This document shows, piece by piece, positions 1-9,512 of a DNA stretch of 64,000 bases (the stretch's first letter is position 1; each line of letters begins with the position of its first letter). Source of the stretch: an uncultured Bacteroidia bacterium (GTDB lineage: Bacteria > Bacteroidota > Bacteroidia > NS11-12g > UBA9320); contig CALSMN010000005.1 of the NCBI GenBank assembly GCA_943787465.1, positions 247,480 to 311,479 of the forward strand, written 5' to 3'. The translations under genes were made by a program, and so were the position numbers. The notes under the pieces are model-generated. The model was given only the letters and a program-made list of their open reading frames with translations. It was not told where the DNA came from and did not search any database.

Positions 1-849
1 ACCAAAAAAGATATACTCGCATTTATCGCGAATAGTAAAACTGCCCCTCTATCAATGGCAGCAGAAGCAACAACAAGCCCAATTCCAGTTGTTTCATCAA
101 CCACATCAAAGCAAGATCAATCAGAGATTTCACTAAATAATGGCGATGAATTGATAGAAATGGATCGCATGCGAAAACTGATAGCCGACCATATGGTTAT
201 GAGCAAACACACATCACCTCATGTTACTTCTTTTGTGGAAGCTGATGTGACCAACCTTGTCAACTGGAGAAATAAAATAAAAGGGGATTTCAAAGCTCGT
301 GAAGGAGAGAACTTTACGTTTACTCCGATATTTATTGAAGCTATAGTAAAGGCCATCAAAGATTTTCCAATGATAAATATCTCCGTGAGTGGTGACAACA
401 TTATCAAACGTAAGAATATTAATATTGGTATGGCTGCCGCTTTACCTAGTGGAAATCTGATTGTACCTGTCATCAAAAATGCTGACTTTATGAACCTTAC
501 AGGGCTTGCCAAAACAGTGAATGATTTGGCCAATCGAGCTAGAATTAATAAATTAACTCCAGATGAAATCCAAGGAGGAACCTATACCGTGACTAATGTT
601 GGCACATTTGGCAATGTATTAGGAACACCTATAATAAATCAACCTCAAGTTGCTATTATGGCAATGGGAGCAATTGTCAAAAAGCCTGCTGTTATTGAGA
701 CAGAACACGGTGATTTAATTGGTATTCGTCATAAAATGTTCTTATCTCACTCATACGACCATAGAGTTGTAGATGGTGCATTGGGAGGAATGTTTGTTCG
801 AAAAGTAGCTGATTATCTAGAGCAATGGGATACCGATAGAGAAGTTTAA
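1..849 (+). CDS. 2-oxo-acid dehydrogenase E2 component (partial, 5' end missing)
   Basis: This is the acyltransferase core of a 2-oxo-acid dehydrogenase complex, which moves an acyl group from lipoyl-lysine to CoA in the cytoplasm. The ORF track starts at the methionine at 55, but the frame is open back to base 1 and reads TKKDILAFI, the usual end of the E1/E3-binding domain. The gene therefore begins outside the window. After an Ala/Thr/Ser/Pro-rich linker comes the catalytic domain, with the DHRVVDG motif (histidine catalyst) near the C-terminus. Whether the substrate is pyruvate, branched-chain or 2-oxoglutarate cannot be told, because the lipoyl domain and the E1 gene lie outside. The stop is 11 nt before kdsB, so the two genes may share a transcript. 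Confidence 0.93.
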   Translation, partial: TKKDILAFIANSKTAPLSMAAEATTSPIPVVSSTTSKQDQSEISLNNGDELIEMDRMRKLIADHMVMSKHTSPHVTSFVEADVTNLVNWRNKIKGDFKAREGENFTFTPIFIEAIVKAIKDFPMINISVSGDNIIKRKNINIGMAAALPSGNLIVPVIKNADFMNLTGLAKTVNDLANRARINKLTPDEIQGGTYTVTNVGTFGNVLGTPIINQPQVAIMAMGAIVKKPAVIETEHGDLIGIRHKMFLSHSYDHRVVDGALGGMFVRKVADYLEQWDTDREV

Positions 850-860
850 ATCCTAAATTT

Positions 861-1610
861 ATGAAAAGCGTAATTCTCATTCCTTGTAGACTAGAATCTA
901 CTCGATTTCCTAACAAACCACTTGCATTGATTCAAAATAAACGAATGATACAATGGGTATATGAAGCCGCAGAAAAAAGTGACGCAACTGATGTTTTTGT
1001 GATTACCGATAGTGACGAAATCATGAAAGCTGTATCCTCTTTTGATGGACAGGCTATTCTTACTACATCCGAACCCCAAAATGGAACAGAACGTTGTGAA
1101 GAGGCAATTGAAATTCTCAGTTCAGGTGGTGAAGACTACGATGTTATTCTGAATATCCAAGGAGATGAACCTCTCATTTCTCCTCAAGATATTAATCGAC
1201 TATTATACCTATTTGAGGAGGAAGATATAGACATTGGTACATTTATTCAACCTATCACTGGTGAACATGATTACCTCAACCCCAATGTAGTTAAAGCTAT
1301 TCCTACATCTTTTGATGAAGGATTCTGTGACATTTGCTATTTTAGTAGGTCTCCTATCCCTTATATGGATATATTTAAACCTGATATAGCCTTCAAACAT
1401 ATAGGTATATATGGTTTTACAGCTACTGCATTTGAGGAAATGAAAAATCTAGATCAATCTATCTTAGAGAAATCAGAACGACTAGAACAATTGCGTTGGC
1501 TTCAAAATCATCTGGTTATTTCTGCTATAGTCACAGAAAATGCAATGCATGGCGTTGACACTCCTGAAGATTTAATAGCTGTTGAAAACATATTGAAATC
1601 ACAGAATTAA
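861..1610 (+). CDS. kdsB: 3-deoxy-manno-octulosonate cytidylyltransferase
   Basis: This enzyme activates Kdo to CMP-Kdo for attachment to lipid A. At 249 residues it has normal family length. The N-terminus carries the nucleotide-binding signature IPCRLESTRFPNKPL, and NIQGDEPLI near residue 98 matches the conserved metal/substrate motif. It follows the E2 gene by 11 nt with no promoter of its own visible. It supplies the Kdo donor for the lipid A made by LpxA, LpxC, LpxD and LpxB, which are encoded further along this window. Confidence 0.95.
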   Translation: MKSVILIPCRLESTRFPNKPLALIQNKRMIQWVYEAAEKSDATDVFVITDSDEIMKAVSSFDGQAILTTSEPQNGTERCEEAIEILSSGGEDYDVILNIQGDEPLISPQDINRLLYLFEEEDIDIGTFIQPITGEHDYLNPNVVKAIPTSFDEGFCDICYFSRSPIPYMDIFKPDIAFKHIGIYGFTATAFEEMKNLDQSILEKSERLEQLRWLQNHLVISAIVTENAMHGVDTPEDLIAVENILKSQN

Positions 1611-1619
1611 GGATTCACC

Positions 1620-1646
1620 CAAAAGCACTTTCTTTAAAGTACTTTT
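1620..1646 (+). promoter_or_regulatory. Hairpin-like sequence overlapping the pyrG -7 promoter element
   Basis: An imperfect inverted repeat (AAAAGCACTTT / AAAGTACTTTT, one mismatch) follows the kdsB stop. Its right arm contains TACTTTTG at 1639-1646, a match to the Bacteroidota -7 element TAnnTTTG. It could be a weak terminator for kdsB, a promoter for pyrG, or both. I see no clear -33 TTG at the expected spacing. The promoter reading implies a leader of about 75 nt before pyrG. Confidence 0.45.
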
Positions 1647-1726
1647 GTAAACCGTACACTAACGGAGAGTATTTCGCAAAATTTATGCGTTATTATTTCC
1701 TTTATGGACACCAATAACATAAATAA

Positions 1727-3331
1727 ATGGACACAAAATACGTATTTGTTACCGGTGGCGTAACATCATCTCTAGGAAAAGGAATCATTTCCGCTTCACT
1801 TGCCAAACTTCTTCAACGAAGAGGCTACCGTGTGACGATTCAAAAATTTGATCCCTACTTGAATGTAGATCCTGGAACCATGAATCCATATGAACATGGC
1901 GAATGCTATGTAACCGATGATGGCGCTGAAACAGATTTAGATTTAGGCCATTATGAACGATTTTTAAATGTTCCTACCTCTCAAGCCAATAATGTAACTA
2001 CTGGACGTGTATACCAGACTGTGATTGATAATGAACGTGAAGGTAGATATCTTGGAAAAACTGTTCAAATCATACCCCATGTTACCGATGAAATTCAACG
2101 AAGAATGAAAATTTTGGGTGAGAGTGGGGATTTTGATATTGTAATTACAGAATTGGGTGGTACCGTAGGTGACATAGAATCACTTCCTTATGTGGAATCC
2201 GTTAGACAACTTAAACGAAAATTAAGTGCCGATGATTCTGTTGTCATTCATCTTACATTAATCCCGTATCTATCTGCAGCGGGTGAACTGAAAACAAAAC
2301 CTACTCAACACTCTGTTCAAAAGCTATTAGAAGCTGGTGTACAACCTGATATTTTGGTGTGTAGAACAGAACGTAAATTGTCGACTGAAGTACGAAAGAA
2401 AATATCGCTCTTCTGTAATGTTAATCAAAATGCAGTCATTGAAAGTATCGATGTAGAAACGATCTATGATGTGCCTTTGATGATGGAAAAAGAGAAACTA
2501 GACAAGGTCGTCTTAGCAAAACTCCGACTCCCAACAGGCACAGAAGCAAATCTAGAAAGTTGGAAAGATTTTTTATTCAAACTAAAACATCCGAAAAATG
2601 AGGTTAATATTGGTCTAATTGGAAAATATGTTGAACTTCCAGACGCATATAAATCCATCAATGAAGCTTTTATTCATGCTGGAGCCGTAAATGAATGTAA
2701 GGTAAATTTAACGCATATATCCTCAGAAAATATTACTTCTGATAATGTTAAAGAACGTCTCAGAGGGCTAGATGGCGTGTTAGTTGCACCTGGTTTTGGT
2801 GACAGAGGAATTGAAGGAAAAATAACCACAATTCAATATTTACGCACAAATAAAATACCTTTTTTCGGCATTTGCCTTGGAATGCAGTGTGCCGTAATTG
2901 AGTTTGCTAGAAATGTAATTGGGTTAAAAAAAGCTCACAGCTCCGAAATGATCGCTACTCAAGAAGCTGTTATTGATCTAATGGAGAGCCAAAAAGATGT
3001 TCGTAAAAAAGGAGGGACAATGCGTCTTGGGGCGTATGCATGTAAACTAAAAAAAGGTTCTCGTGCATTCAATGCGTATGGTAAACAAATGATTTCTGAA
3101 CGACACAGACACAGATACGAATTTAATAACGCATATCTCCAAGATTTTGAGTCTAACGGTATGGTTGCCACAGGAATGAACCCTGATAATAACTTGGTAG
3201 AAGTTGTAGAAATACCAGACCATCCATGGTTTGTTGGCGTGCAATACCACCCAGAGCTAAAGAGTACCGTAGATATCCCCCACCCTTTATTTGTACGCTT
3301 TGTCAAAGCAGCTATAGAACAACAAGGATAA
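1727..3331 (+). CDS. pyrG: CTP synthase
   Basis: PyrG aminates UTP to CTP using glutamine and ATP. The 534 residues fit the family. The N-terminal synthetase domain starts [16 protein letters not shown] (P-loop), and the C-terminal class I glutamine amidotransferase domain carries the nucleophile motif FGICLGMQ and a late YHPEL histidine. The start at 1727 matches the family N-terminus. An out-of-frame ATG at 1704 opens a 19-codon frame that overlaps the pyrG start. The product CTP is also the co-substrate of the neighbouring KdsB, though the link may be coincidental. Confidence 0.97.
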   Translation: MDTKYVFVTGGVTSSLGKGIISASLAKLLQRRGYRVTIQKFDPYLNVDPGTMNPYEHGECYVTDDGAETDLDLGHYERFLNVPTSQANNVTTGRVYQTVIDNEREGRYLGKTVQIIPHVTDEIQRRMKILGESGDFDIVITELGGTVGDIESLPYVESVRQLKRKLSADDSVVIHLTLIPYLSAAGELKTKPTQHSVQKLLEAGVQPDILVCRTERKLSTEVRKKISLFCNVNQNAVIESIDVETIYDVPLMMEKEKLDKVVLAKLRLPTGTEANLESWKDFLFKLKHPKNEVNIGLIGKYVELPDAYKSINEAFIHAGAVNECKVNLTHISSENITSDNVKERLRGLDGVLVAPGFGDRGIEGKITTIQYLRTNKIPFFGICLGMQCAVIEFARNVIGLKKAHSSEMIATQEAVIDLMESQKDVRKKGGTMRLGAYACKLKKGSRAFNAYGKQMISERHRHRYEFNNAYLQDFESNGMVATGMNPDNNLVEVVEIPDHPWFVGVQYHPELKSTVDIPHPLFVRFVKAAIEQQG

Positions 3332-3354
3332 TACAGCATCAAGAAAGAGGAAAT

Positions 3355-4488
3355 TCACTTTTCTTGTTTCCTGAAACAAACCATGTACATCCCATCTGAT
3401 TTTTGATGTATCCCATCAAAACATATTTCTTCTTGAAGTATCAATTGAAATTGATCTAACATCCACCTTTTTATGGCTGTATTTTCTTGTTCAAATACCG
3501 AACATGTTAAATAATAAAACAACCCTCCTTCCTTTAAAAAAGGTAAGCTATTTTGAATGATTTTTTTTTGCCTTTGCGAATACTCTTGGATACTATCATA
3601 ATCAAAATAGTTGAAATGTTCTGGATTTCTAAACCAGGTTCCACTCCCACTACATGGAACATCTGCAATTATTACATCAAAAAAATGATGATGAATGAGA
3701 TCGTTCCCCTCAAAAGATAATTGAGTCATGGCCTGAGTGGCGTCTAACATACTGAAACTTGCTTTGTAATGCATGGATTGTAGTCTGGATTGAGCATTCT
3801 TTAAAATTGAACTGCGTATATCCGTGAGATAAAAATCACCCTTTCGGTCATAACTTAGGTTTAGACTTTTTCCTCCAGAACCACAACAAACATCCCATAC
3901 TTTATCATTTTCTTGAATAGATATTTGACTGCACAAATATTGGGATGATAAATCTTGAACTTGAATTTGTGTAGACAATTCCGTGTCCAATTTAATATCT
4001 TTCGTTCCACACAAACCCAACTTACCTTGTTCTTTACTCCAGTGATCTTTTGCCCAATTTTTAGGTCTGAAATTTTGATTAGTTGCTTCATTATAATGCT
4101 TGAATTCATCCATCAAAAAATCTGACCGGTAAAAAGACACAGAATTGCCTATCTGTTTTGCTATGTATTCTCCTCTTTGATTCGAATGATCTTCATCTAT
4201 TTGATCAAAACACCCTAACTCCTCAACAAGGTTATTCCAGTCAGAGAGATTATCTATGTCTAACGTGAGCATACTAAGCAAAAGTCCCTCTGATATTTCT
4301 AATGATTCCATCTGAAGACCACATCTAAAATAGTGGTAACAGATCTCCGAAATAGCTTTGCGATCTTTCGAACCATACTTTTTATGCTGTTTGAAATACG
4401 ATTTAATAAAAACATGAAAAGGTGTTGGATAGGCATAAGACTTGAGAAGCTGAAGAGCAGAATAATACCTAGACCTTAAATACTTCAA
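3355..4488 (-). CDS. RsmB/NOL1/NOP2-family RNA (cytosine-5) methyltransferase
   Basis: This is a SAM-dependent RNA m5C methyltransferase. The Rossmann SAM-binding motif VCCGSGGKSLNL, motif IV DVPCSGSGTWFRNPE and motif VI TCSVFEQEN are all present, so both catalytic cysteines (PC and TCS) are kept. The 377-residue protein has only a short N-terminal extension and lacks the full NusB-like domain of E. coli RsmB, so the exact target (16S rRNA, tRNA or other) is open. It begins 1 nt after the stop of the periplasmic-binding-like gene, so it is probably the last gene of the guaA run. Its 3' end converges on pyrG with no obvious terminator between. Confidence 0.9.
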   Translation of the reverse strand: MKYLRSRYYSALQLLKSYAYPTPFHVFIKSYFKQHKKYGSKDRKAISEICYHYFRCGLQMESLEISEGLLLSMLTLDIDNLSDWNNLVEELGCFDQIDEDHSNQRGEYIAKQIGNSVSFYRSDFLMDEFKHYNEATNQNFRPKNWAKDHWSKEQGKLGLCGTKDIKLDTELSTQIQVQDLSSQYLCSQISIQENDKVWDVCCGSGGKSLNLSYDRKGDFYLTDIRSSILKNAQSRLQSMHYKASFSMLDATQAMTQLSFEGNDLIHHHFFDVIIADVPCSGSGTWFRNPEHFNYFDYDSIQEYSQRQKKIIQNSLPFLKEGGLFYYLTCSVFEQENTAIKRWMLDQFQLILQEEICFDGIHQKSDGMYMVCFRKQEK

Positions 4489-4489
4489 A

Positions 4490-5668
4490 TTAGTTTATAT
4501 TTTCAGCTATGAATTCACCTTCTATCAATCGATAAATACCCGTGTATTGATTGTGATAGCAGGAATTTGTTTTTTTAAATGTAAAATCAGTATCCGAATA
4601 TGTTATTTGTTTATTTGTAATAAAAAGCGGAAAATATGAGCCAAAGGCATTCAAAATTTCAGCTGCAAATAATAAATGATCATATCCCATGTAAGAATAA
4701 GATGATGGATCATCTCTATAGTTTTCTCTGTAAGACTGTCTCATCTTATTGGATATGGGGTGTACTACTTGAGATTTGTGAGTAGTAACAAATACTATAT
4801 GTAGATTTTCCCATTGTTTATGATCTACATCGGTAAAATCCATTAATCGATCTGATCCAACCAAAACAACCTTTTCTTGGAAGGCTTGTAATCCAGTAAC
4901 TGAATAATTTATTTTAATTTTATCCAATGAGGTATGTACGATAAATGATGGACTATTTATGAATGAACTCCAAGGTATGGTTGTACTATACTTGATTTCA
5001 CGTATAGGAATATTTTGTTGTTTACATACTGCAACTATAGCATTACCAAAATTTTTGTCATAAGAACCACCATCACGGATAATCATAAATTTACGATTAC
5101 CATGGTGCTTTTTGTAATAATTAACCATGGTATTGGCTTGCAGATAATGTGTAGAATTTAGGTTAAATACAAAAGGATTAAATGCTACAGTAGTTGTATA
5201 ATTCGTAAAAGGAAGAAAAAGGGGAATTTGATGTTCTTTACAAAACTCTGCAGCCATATGAACTTGATCATCACTGGTTGGACCAATGATAAGATCCATG
5301 TTTTTCAGTGCAGGTCTAGCTAAGATTAATCTCAGTTTTGAGGTATCATTATCCGTATCTAAAACCAGAATATTATATGCCACATTGAAGCTATCTATCT
5401 GTTTTAATGCTATTTTCATTCCTTGATAGTAGGAAAGCATGACATTCTTTCTTTTTTTATCAATAACACTATTTGTTAAATCACAATGAAAGGGAAGAAG
5501 TATAGCTATCTGGTATACTTTTTTAGAACTAACTTGAGTAACCTCATTGGAATATTCATGTGCATTAGTCTGTGTAAATAGACACAAGAAAACAAACAAC
5601 CATAGGGTTGTTAGCTTACTCCCACTCAATAGTTGCTGGGGGTTTGGAACTGATGTCATAAACAACAC
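4490..5668 (-). CDS. Periplasmic-binding-protein-like (type 1 fold) exported protein
   Basis: The protein resembles the ligand-binding domain of branched-chain amino-acid ABC receptors (Peripla_BP_6 type). Examples are [10 protein letters not shown] after the signal peptide, [24 protein letters not shown] and [13 protein letters not shown]. The hydrophobic stretch [14 protein letters not shown] before TQTNA looks like a signal peptide. No permease or ATPase lies nearby, so a sensory or cell-wall-associated role is as likely as transport. The ATG at 5668 lies 53 nt inside the guaA 3' end. An in-frame TTG at 5629 would give a more typical signal peptide and a small overlap, so the start is uncertain. 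Confidence 0.7.
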   Translation of the reverse strand: MLFMTSVPNPQQLLSGSKLTTLWLFVFLCLFTQTNAHEYSNEVTQVSSKKVYQIAILLPFHCDLTNSVIDKKRKNVMLSYYQGMKIALKQIDSFNVAYNILVLDTDNDTSKLRLILARPALKNMDLIIGPTSDDQVHMAAEFCKEHQIPLFLPFTNYTTTVAFNPFVFNLNSTHYLQANTMVNYYKKHHGNRKFMIIRDGGSYDKNFGNAIVAVCKQQNIPIREIKYSTTIPWSSFINSPSFIVHTSLDKIKINYSVTGLQAFQEKVVLVGSDRLMDFTDVDHKQWENLHIVFVTTHKSQVVHPISNKMRQSYRENYRDDPSSYSYMGYDHLLFAAEILNAFGSYFPLFITNKQITYSDTDFTFKKTNSCYHNQYTGIYRLIEGEFIAENIN

Positions 5669-7142
5669 GGTTTATACCTTTAACTTGATTTATTATTTTA
5701 TTACTCACTGACGCAAGAAAAGAATGCGGCAAATCTGCCCAATCAGCAGTCATTCCATCCACAGATGTAACGGCTCTCAAAGCTATTACATTTTCATACG
5801 TTCTTTCATCACCCATTACTCCAACGGATTGAATAGGCAAAAATATTGCACCAGCTTGCCAAATATCGTGATAAAATCCTTGATTTTTTAATTCTTGTAT
5901 GAAAATAGCATCTGCTTCTTGTAATGTAGCAATATTTTGCTTGTGGATTGATCCAATGATTCGGATAGCTAATCCTGGCCCAGGGAAAGGATGTCTTTCA
6001 AGAATAACAGGAGGAACATCCAGTTCTGCGCCAATCCTTCGAACTTCGTCTTTAAACAGAAGGCGTAAAGGCTCAGCAAGTTTTAAATCCATATCTTCGG
6101 GCAATCCTCCTACATTATGATGGGATTTTATGGTAGCAGAAGGACCATTGACTGAAACTGATTCAATAACATCTGGATAAATCGTCCCTTGTCCCAACCA
6201 TTTTGCATCTGATATTTTGGAAGCCTCTTGGTCAAATACTTCAATAAAGGTATTACCTATGATTTTTCGTTTGGTTTCAGGATCTGAAATTCCAGACAAT
6301 CGATCGATGAAAAGTTCAGAAGCATCTACCCCTATCACATTAAGACCTAGACCTTGATAGGCCTCCAGTACATCCCTATATTCATCTTTTCGTAAAACTC
6401 CATTATTTACAAAAATACCAATCAAGTTATCTCCGATTGCTCGGTGCAAAATATAGGCAGCTACAGAGCTGTCTACACCTCCAGATAATCCCATGATAAC
6501 TTTATCTGATCCTATTAAATCCTTATAATAAGCCACACTTTCTGTAACAAAATGAGCAGGTGTCCAGTCACCGGTACAACCACAAATTAGCTTGGTGAAG
6601 TTATCTAACAAAAGCTTACCATCGATACTATGACTTACTTCTGGATGAAATTGGACGGCATATATGTTACGGTGGTTAAATTTATAGGCAGCTACAGGAA
6701 TAGAATTGGTCTTGGCTAGAACAGTTGTATCATTGGGCATATCAAGAATCGTATCACCATGGCTCATCCATACTTGACTACCATTCTCTATTCCTTGAAA
6801 CAAGTTATCATCTTGTTGAATAGTGATATTTGCTCGACCATATTCTCTGTGTGTTGATTTTTGGACAGATCCACCATTGGATGCAACAAGAAACTGAGCA
6901 CCATAACATAATCCTAAAACAGGAATAGATAAATTCATGACATCTAATTCTGCAATGGGTGCATTATCCTCTGTGACAGAAGAAGGACTCCCTGATAAAA
7001 TTATACCTTTAATTTGATCCGTAATTTCAGGAAGATGATTAAATGGATGTATTTCGCAATAAATATTAGATTCTCTAATTCTACGGGCAATTAGCTGAGT
7101 GAATTGAGATCCATAATCTACAATTAGGATTTGCTCGTGCAT
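5616..7142 (-). CDS. guaA: GMP synthase (glutamine-hydrolysing)
   Basis: GuaA converts XMP to GMP using glutamine and ATP in the cytoplasm. The 508 residues hold a class I amidotransferase domain (nucleophile in VLGLCYGAQ, later FHPEV) followed by an ATP-pyrophosphatase domain with the PP-loop [12 protein letters not shown]. The C-terminal dimerisation region ends in the typical KPPATIEWE. The start at 7142 follows a TATCTTTG element by 10 nt. It heads a minus-strand run with the exported binding-like protein and the RNA methyltransferase. Confidence 0.97.
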   Translation of the reverse strand: MHEQILIVDYGSQFTQLIARRIRESNIYCEIHPFNHLPEITDQIKGIILSGSPSSVTEDNAPIAELDVMNLSIPVLGLCYGAQFLVASNGGSVQKSTHREYGRANITIQQDDNLFQGIENGSQVWMSHGDTILDMPNDTTVLAKTNSIPVAAYKFNHRNIYAVQFHPEVSHSIDGKLLLDNFTKLICGCTGDWTPAHFVTESVAYYKDLIGSDKVIMGLSGGVDSSVAAYILHRAIGDNLIGIFVNNGVLRKDEYRDVLEAYQGLGLNVIGVDASELFIDRLSGISDPETKRKIIGNTFIEVFDQEASKISDAKWLGQGTIYPDVIESVSVNGPSATIKSHHNVGGLPEDMDLKLAEPLRLLFKDEVRRIGAELDVPPVILERHPFPGPGLAIRIIGSIHKQNIATLQEADAIFIQELKNQGFYHDIWQAGAIFLPIQSVGVMGDERTYENVIALRAVTSVDGMTADWADLPHSFLASVSNKIINQVKGINRVVYDISSKPPATIEWE

Positions 7143-7152
7143 GATAATGCTG

Positions 7153-7160
7153 CAAAGATA
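7153..7160 (-). promoter_or_regulatory. -7 promoter element of guaA
   Basis: On the minus strand the sequence reads TATCTTTG, an exact TAnnTTTG match, 10 nt before the guaA ATG. No convincing -33 TTG is seen. The implied leader is only a few nucleotides long. Confidence 0.55.
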
Positions 7161-7224
7161 AAATAAGCAGTAAGCATCTGTTAGGCAAGATTACTCAAGT
7201 TATAAACACACTTTTTGTTCTTTT

Positions 7225-7923
7225 TTAAGCTATTGCATTTATAAATTTATAGCCGACACCCCTTAATGAAATAAAAAATTTTGGATTTTTTTGATCTTCT
7301 TCAAAGTAGCGTCTAAATGCTAAGATGAAATTGTCAATGGTTCGTGTACTCGGATAAACTGTATATCCCCACACCGTTTGTAATATACGCTCTCTACTCA
7401 CTACCTCGCCTTCATTTTCGATGAGTAATTTTAAGAGCAATGCTTCTTTATTGGTAAGTGTAAATCTACCTGCTCTACCCACGGCTTCATAACTATCAAA
7501 AAATATCGTATTCGTTCCAAATGAGTATTCTACAAGTGCTTTTCTATCATTCGTTACAGAACGATTCAATAAATTACCAACACGAAGAATGAGTTCTTCA
7601 AGGTTGAATGGTTTTGTTAAATAATCATCACCCCCTTTTTTTAATCCCATGATTCGATCTTCTGATCTACTTTTGGCACTCAAGAACATGATAGGTATGG
7701 TTGAATTCTGTAATCGTATATTTTCGCAAACGTCAATACCATTTACAGAAGGAATCATAATGTCTAAAATAACCAAGTCAAAAGACTGTTCTTTAAACGT
7801 TGCTATAGCCTTAAGTCCGTCATTAACCAACACTGGCATATACCCTTCCAACTCTAAGTTTAATTTGATTCCATCAGCAATATCCCGTTCATCCTCTACT
7901 ACTAAAATTCGTTTTTTTGTCAT
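7225..7923 (-). CDS. OmpR/PhoB-family response regulator
   Basis: This is a 232-residue two-domain response regulator. The receiver domain has the acidic pair E10/D11, phospho-acceptor D54 in VILDIMIP and K104 in LTKPF. The C-terminal winged helix (about residues 130-230) includes LTNKEALLLKLL and RTIDNFILAFRRYFE. It lies 64 nt downstream of the histidine kinase gene on the same strand, so the pair should act together. The arrangement resembles the RprX/RprY systems of Bacteroidota, but the signal and targets cannot be read from the sequence. Confidence 0.93.
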   Translation of the reverse strand: MTKKRILVVEDERDIADGIKLNLELEGYMPVLVNDGLKAIATFKEQSFDLVILDIMIPSVNGIDVCENIRLQNSTIPIMFLSAKSRSEDRIMGLKKGGDDYLTKPFNLEELILRVGNLLNRSVTNDRKALVEYSFGTNTIFFDSYEAVGRAGRFTLTNKEALLLKLLIENEGEVVSRERILQTVWGYTVYPSTRTIDNFILAFRRYFEEDQKNPKFFISLRGVGYKFINAIA

Positions 7924-7987
7924 ATCCCGACCCCTTTAGATTTCCACAAAAATCAATATATTTTATTCTACAAAAGTCATATAAATG

Positions 7988-9118
7988 TCAAGGTAGAAAA
8001 ATCTTGAATTCAGTACCTTTATTTATTTCAGATACCACTTCTACCCTACCTTGATGCTTTTCTATGGCTTGTTTCACAATGAATAATCCAAGTCCAGTAC
8101 CTTTGGCTATTCGGGTTTCTTCGTCTTGTACCCTGTAAAATTTCTTGAATATATTTTTCAAATCTTTTTTTCGTATACCTATTCCCTGATCTTTAATGGA
8201 TAATACCTTCCACTTACCCTCTTGTTTTAAAGAAACCTCAATGGGATTATTTCCGGAGTATTTGAACCCATTTTCAATCAAGTTATTGATGACCATACGC
8301 AGGATGAAATCATCGCCTTGTACCGAAATACGATTGGCAATTTCTGCCCTAATTTCGCCATTAATCGATTGATTTTGAATACTATTTCGAATCAATTCGC
8401 TCCAATTCACAGTCTCTAAATTATAGGAGTAAGCATTGCTCTCGATCTGCATAGCTGTCAACATATTTTCCGCTAATTCTTCTAATCGATAGGTACTTTG
8501 AATGCTCCTATCTACCAATTCGGATTGTTTGGTGATTTCAATTTTGGGATGCTTACTTGTTTCTAGCATGAGTCGAATGGCAGCAATCGGTGTTTTAAAC
8601 TCATGTGTTACGGATAACAAAAAATTGTTTTGTTGTTTATTTAGCTTGTAAATCCTATCCAAACTACTCAATACGCCATATATACCCAACCCTACTAAAA
8701 ATAGAAGTAAAATACTCTGATACACCCAAATTTTTTGCTGAGCCAACCTTTCTCGGTCAAGAATCTCTATTTGCATCGGATTAATGGCCAATTGAATTAA
8801 TTTTACTTGCGGTGATGCATATACATAACTTACCGTATAATGGTGCTTAAATTGACGTTGAACAAAGGTATTTAACAGATCTTCATTGATATTCATTTCT
8901 AATTTTTTGAGTCTATAGGTCACCTGTGGTGTCATGCCCAACTCCTTATTTTTTGCTTTTTCTATGACTTGAAGTGTACACGCATTGAGGCCCGCTCTAA
9001 GAACGTCTTTCTTCAACTGAAAATCAGTATTTGACGAATTCAATAAAGAGAATGTGAGCCAGACAAATGCTGACAAAATGTAAACAATAACAAAAATCAA
9101 GAGTACTTTTAACCGCAT
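7988..9118 (-). CDS. Sensor histidine kinase
   Basis: This is a 376-residue membrane histidine kinase. An N-terminal membrane helix (residues about 4-24) and a second near residues 133-150 frame a periplasmic sensor region of about 105 residues with no recognised domain. The H-box SVTHEFKTPIAAI holds the phospho-histidine. N, G1 and G2 boxes follow (NNLIENGFKYS, IKDQGIGI, GTGLGLFIVKQA). It is transcribed divergently from the cytochrome b5-like gene across 29 bp and precedes its likely partner response regulator. Confidence 0.93.
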   Translation of the reverse strand: MRLKVLLIFVIVYILSAFVWLTFSLLNSSNTDFQLKKDVLRAGLNACTLQVIEKAKNKELGMTPQVTYRLKKLEMNINEDLLNTFVQRQFKHHYTVSYVYASPQVKLIQLAINPMQIEILDRERLAQQKIWVYQSILLLFLVGLGIYGVLSSLDRIYKLNKQQNNFLLSVTHEFKTPIAAIRLMLETSKHPKIEITKQSELVDRSIQSTYRLEELAENMLTAMQIESNAYSYNLETVNWSELIRNSIQNQSINGEIRAEIANRISVQGDDFILRMVINNLIENGFKYSGNNPIEVSLKQEGKWKVLSIKDQGIGIRKKDLKNIFKKFYRVQDEETRIAKGTGLGLFIVKQAIEKHQGRVEVVSEINKGTEFKIFLP

Positions 9119-9147
9119 TGTCTTAAAATTGATGGCAAATTACAGCT

Positions 9148-9396
9148 ATGTCTGCAAAAAATGACCATTTATCAAAAATTTCGCTCCGGGAGTTAAGCCT
9201 TCACAATGGTCAAGATAAAGACCGAATATGGGTCGCTTACCAAAACAAAGTGTATGATGTGACCGCTAGCCGATTATGGAAAAATGGTAAACATTACGAA
9301 CATTGGGCTGGACAAGATTTGACAGCTGAGTTGGCTGATGCTCCTCACGGCATGGGAGTTTTTGATCGGTTTGAGTGCATTGGCATCTTGGAATAA
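9148..9396 (+). CDS. Small cytochrome b5-like haem-binding protein
   Basis: This 82-residue protein matches the short prokaryotic cytochrome b5-like family. The core VWVAYQNKVYDVT-type segment (here RIWVAYQNKVYDVT) is followed by LWKNGKHYEHWAGQDLT and DAPHGMGVFDRF. The two histidines in GKH and APHG are the probable axial haem ligands. There is no signal peptide or membrane anchor, so it should be cytosolic. It sits 29 bp from the divergent histidine kinase gene. The partner and redox role are unknown. Confidence 0.85.
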   Translation: MSAKNDHLSKISLRELSLHNGQDKDRIWVAYQNKVYDVTASRLWKNGKHYEHWAGQDLTAELADAPHGMGVFDRFECIGILE

Positions 9397-9497
9397 CGAT
9401 TTTTTTTACTTTTTGTATAAAAATCATATCCAAATGTGATATAGCTGCTGGATATGGGCATCAAACTCCCCCACGATGCAATCCCACTTGGAATACC

Positions 9498-9505
9498 TAC
9501 CTTTG
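9498..9505 (+). promoter_or_regulatory. -7 promoter element of the CvfB-like gene
   Basis: TACCTTTG matches TAnnTTTG and ends 7 nt before the ATG at 9513. It lies inside the long N-terminal extension of the ORF-track model, which supports the internal start. Confidence 0.6.
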
Positions 9506-9512
9506 CCACTGT

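Noticed and set aside
7225-9118. Naming the two-component pair rprX/rprY
   Set aside because: Architecture is similar, but the sensor region has no specific feature that proves orthology, so I left the symbols empty.
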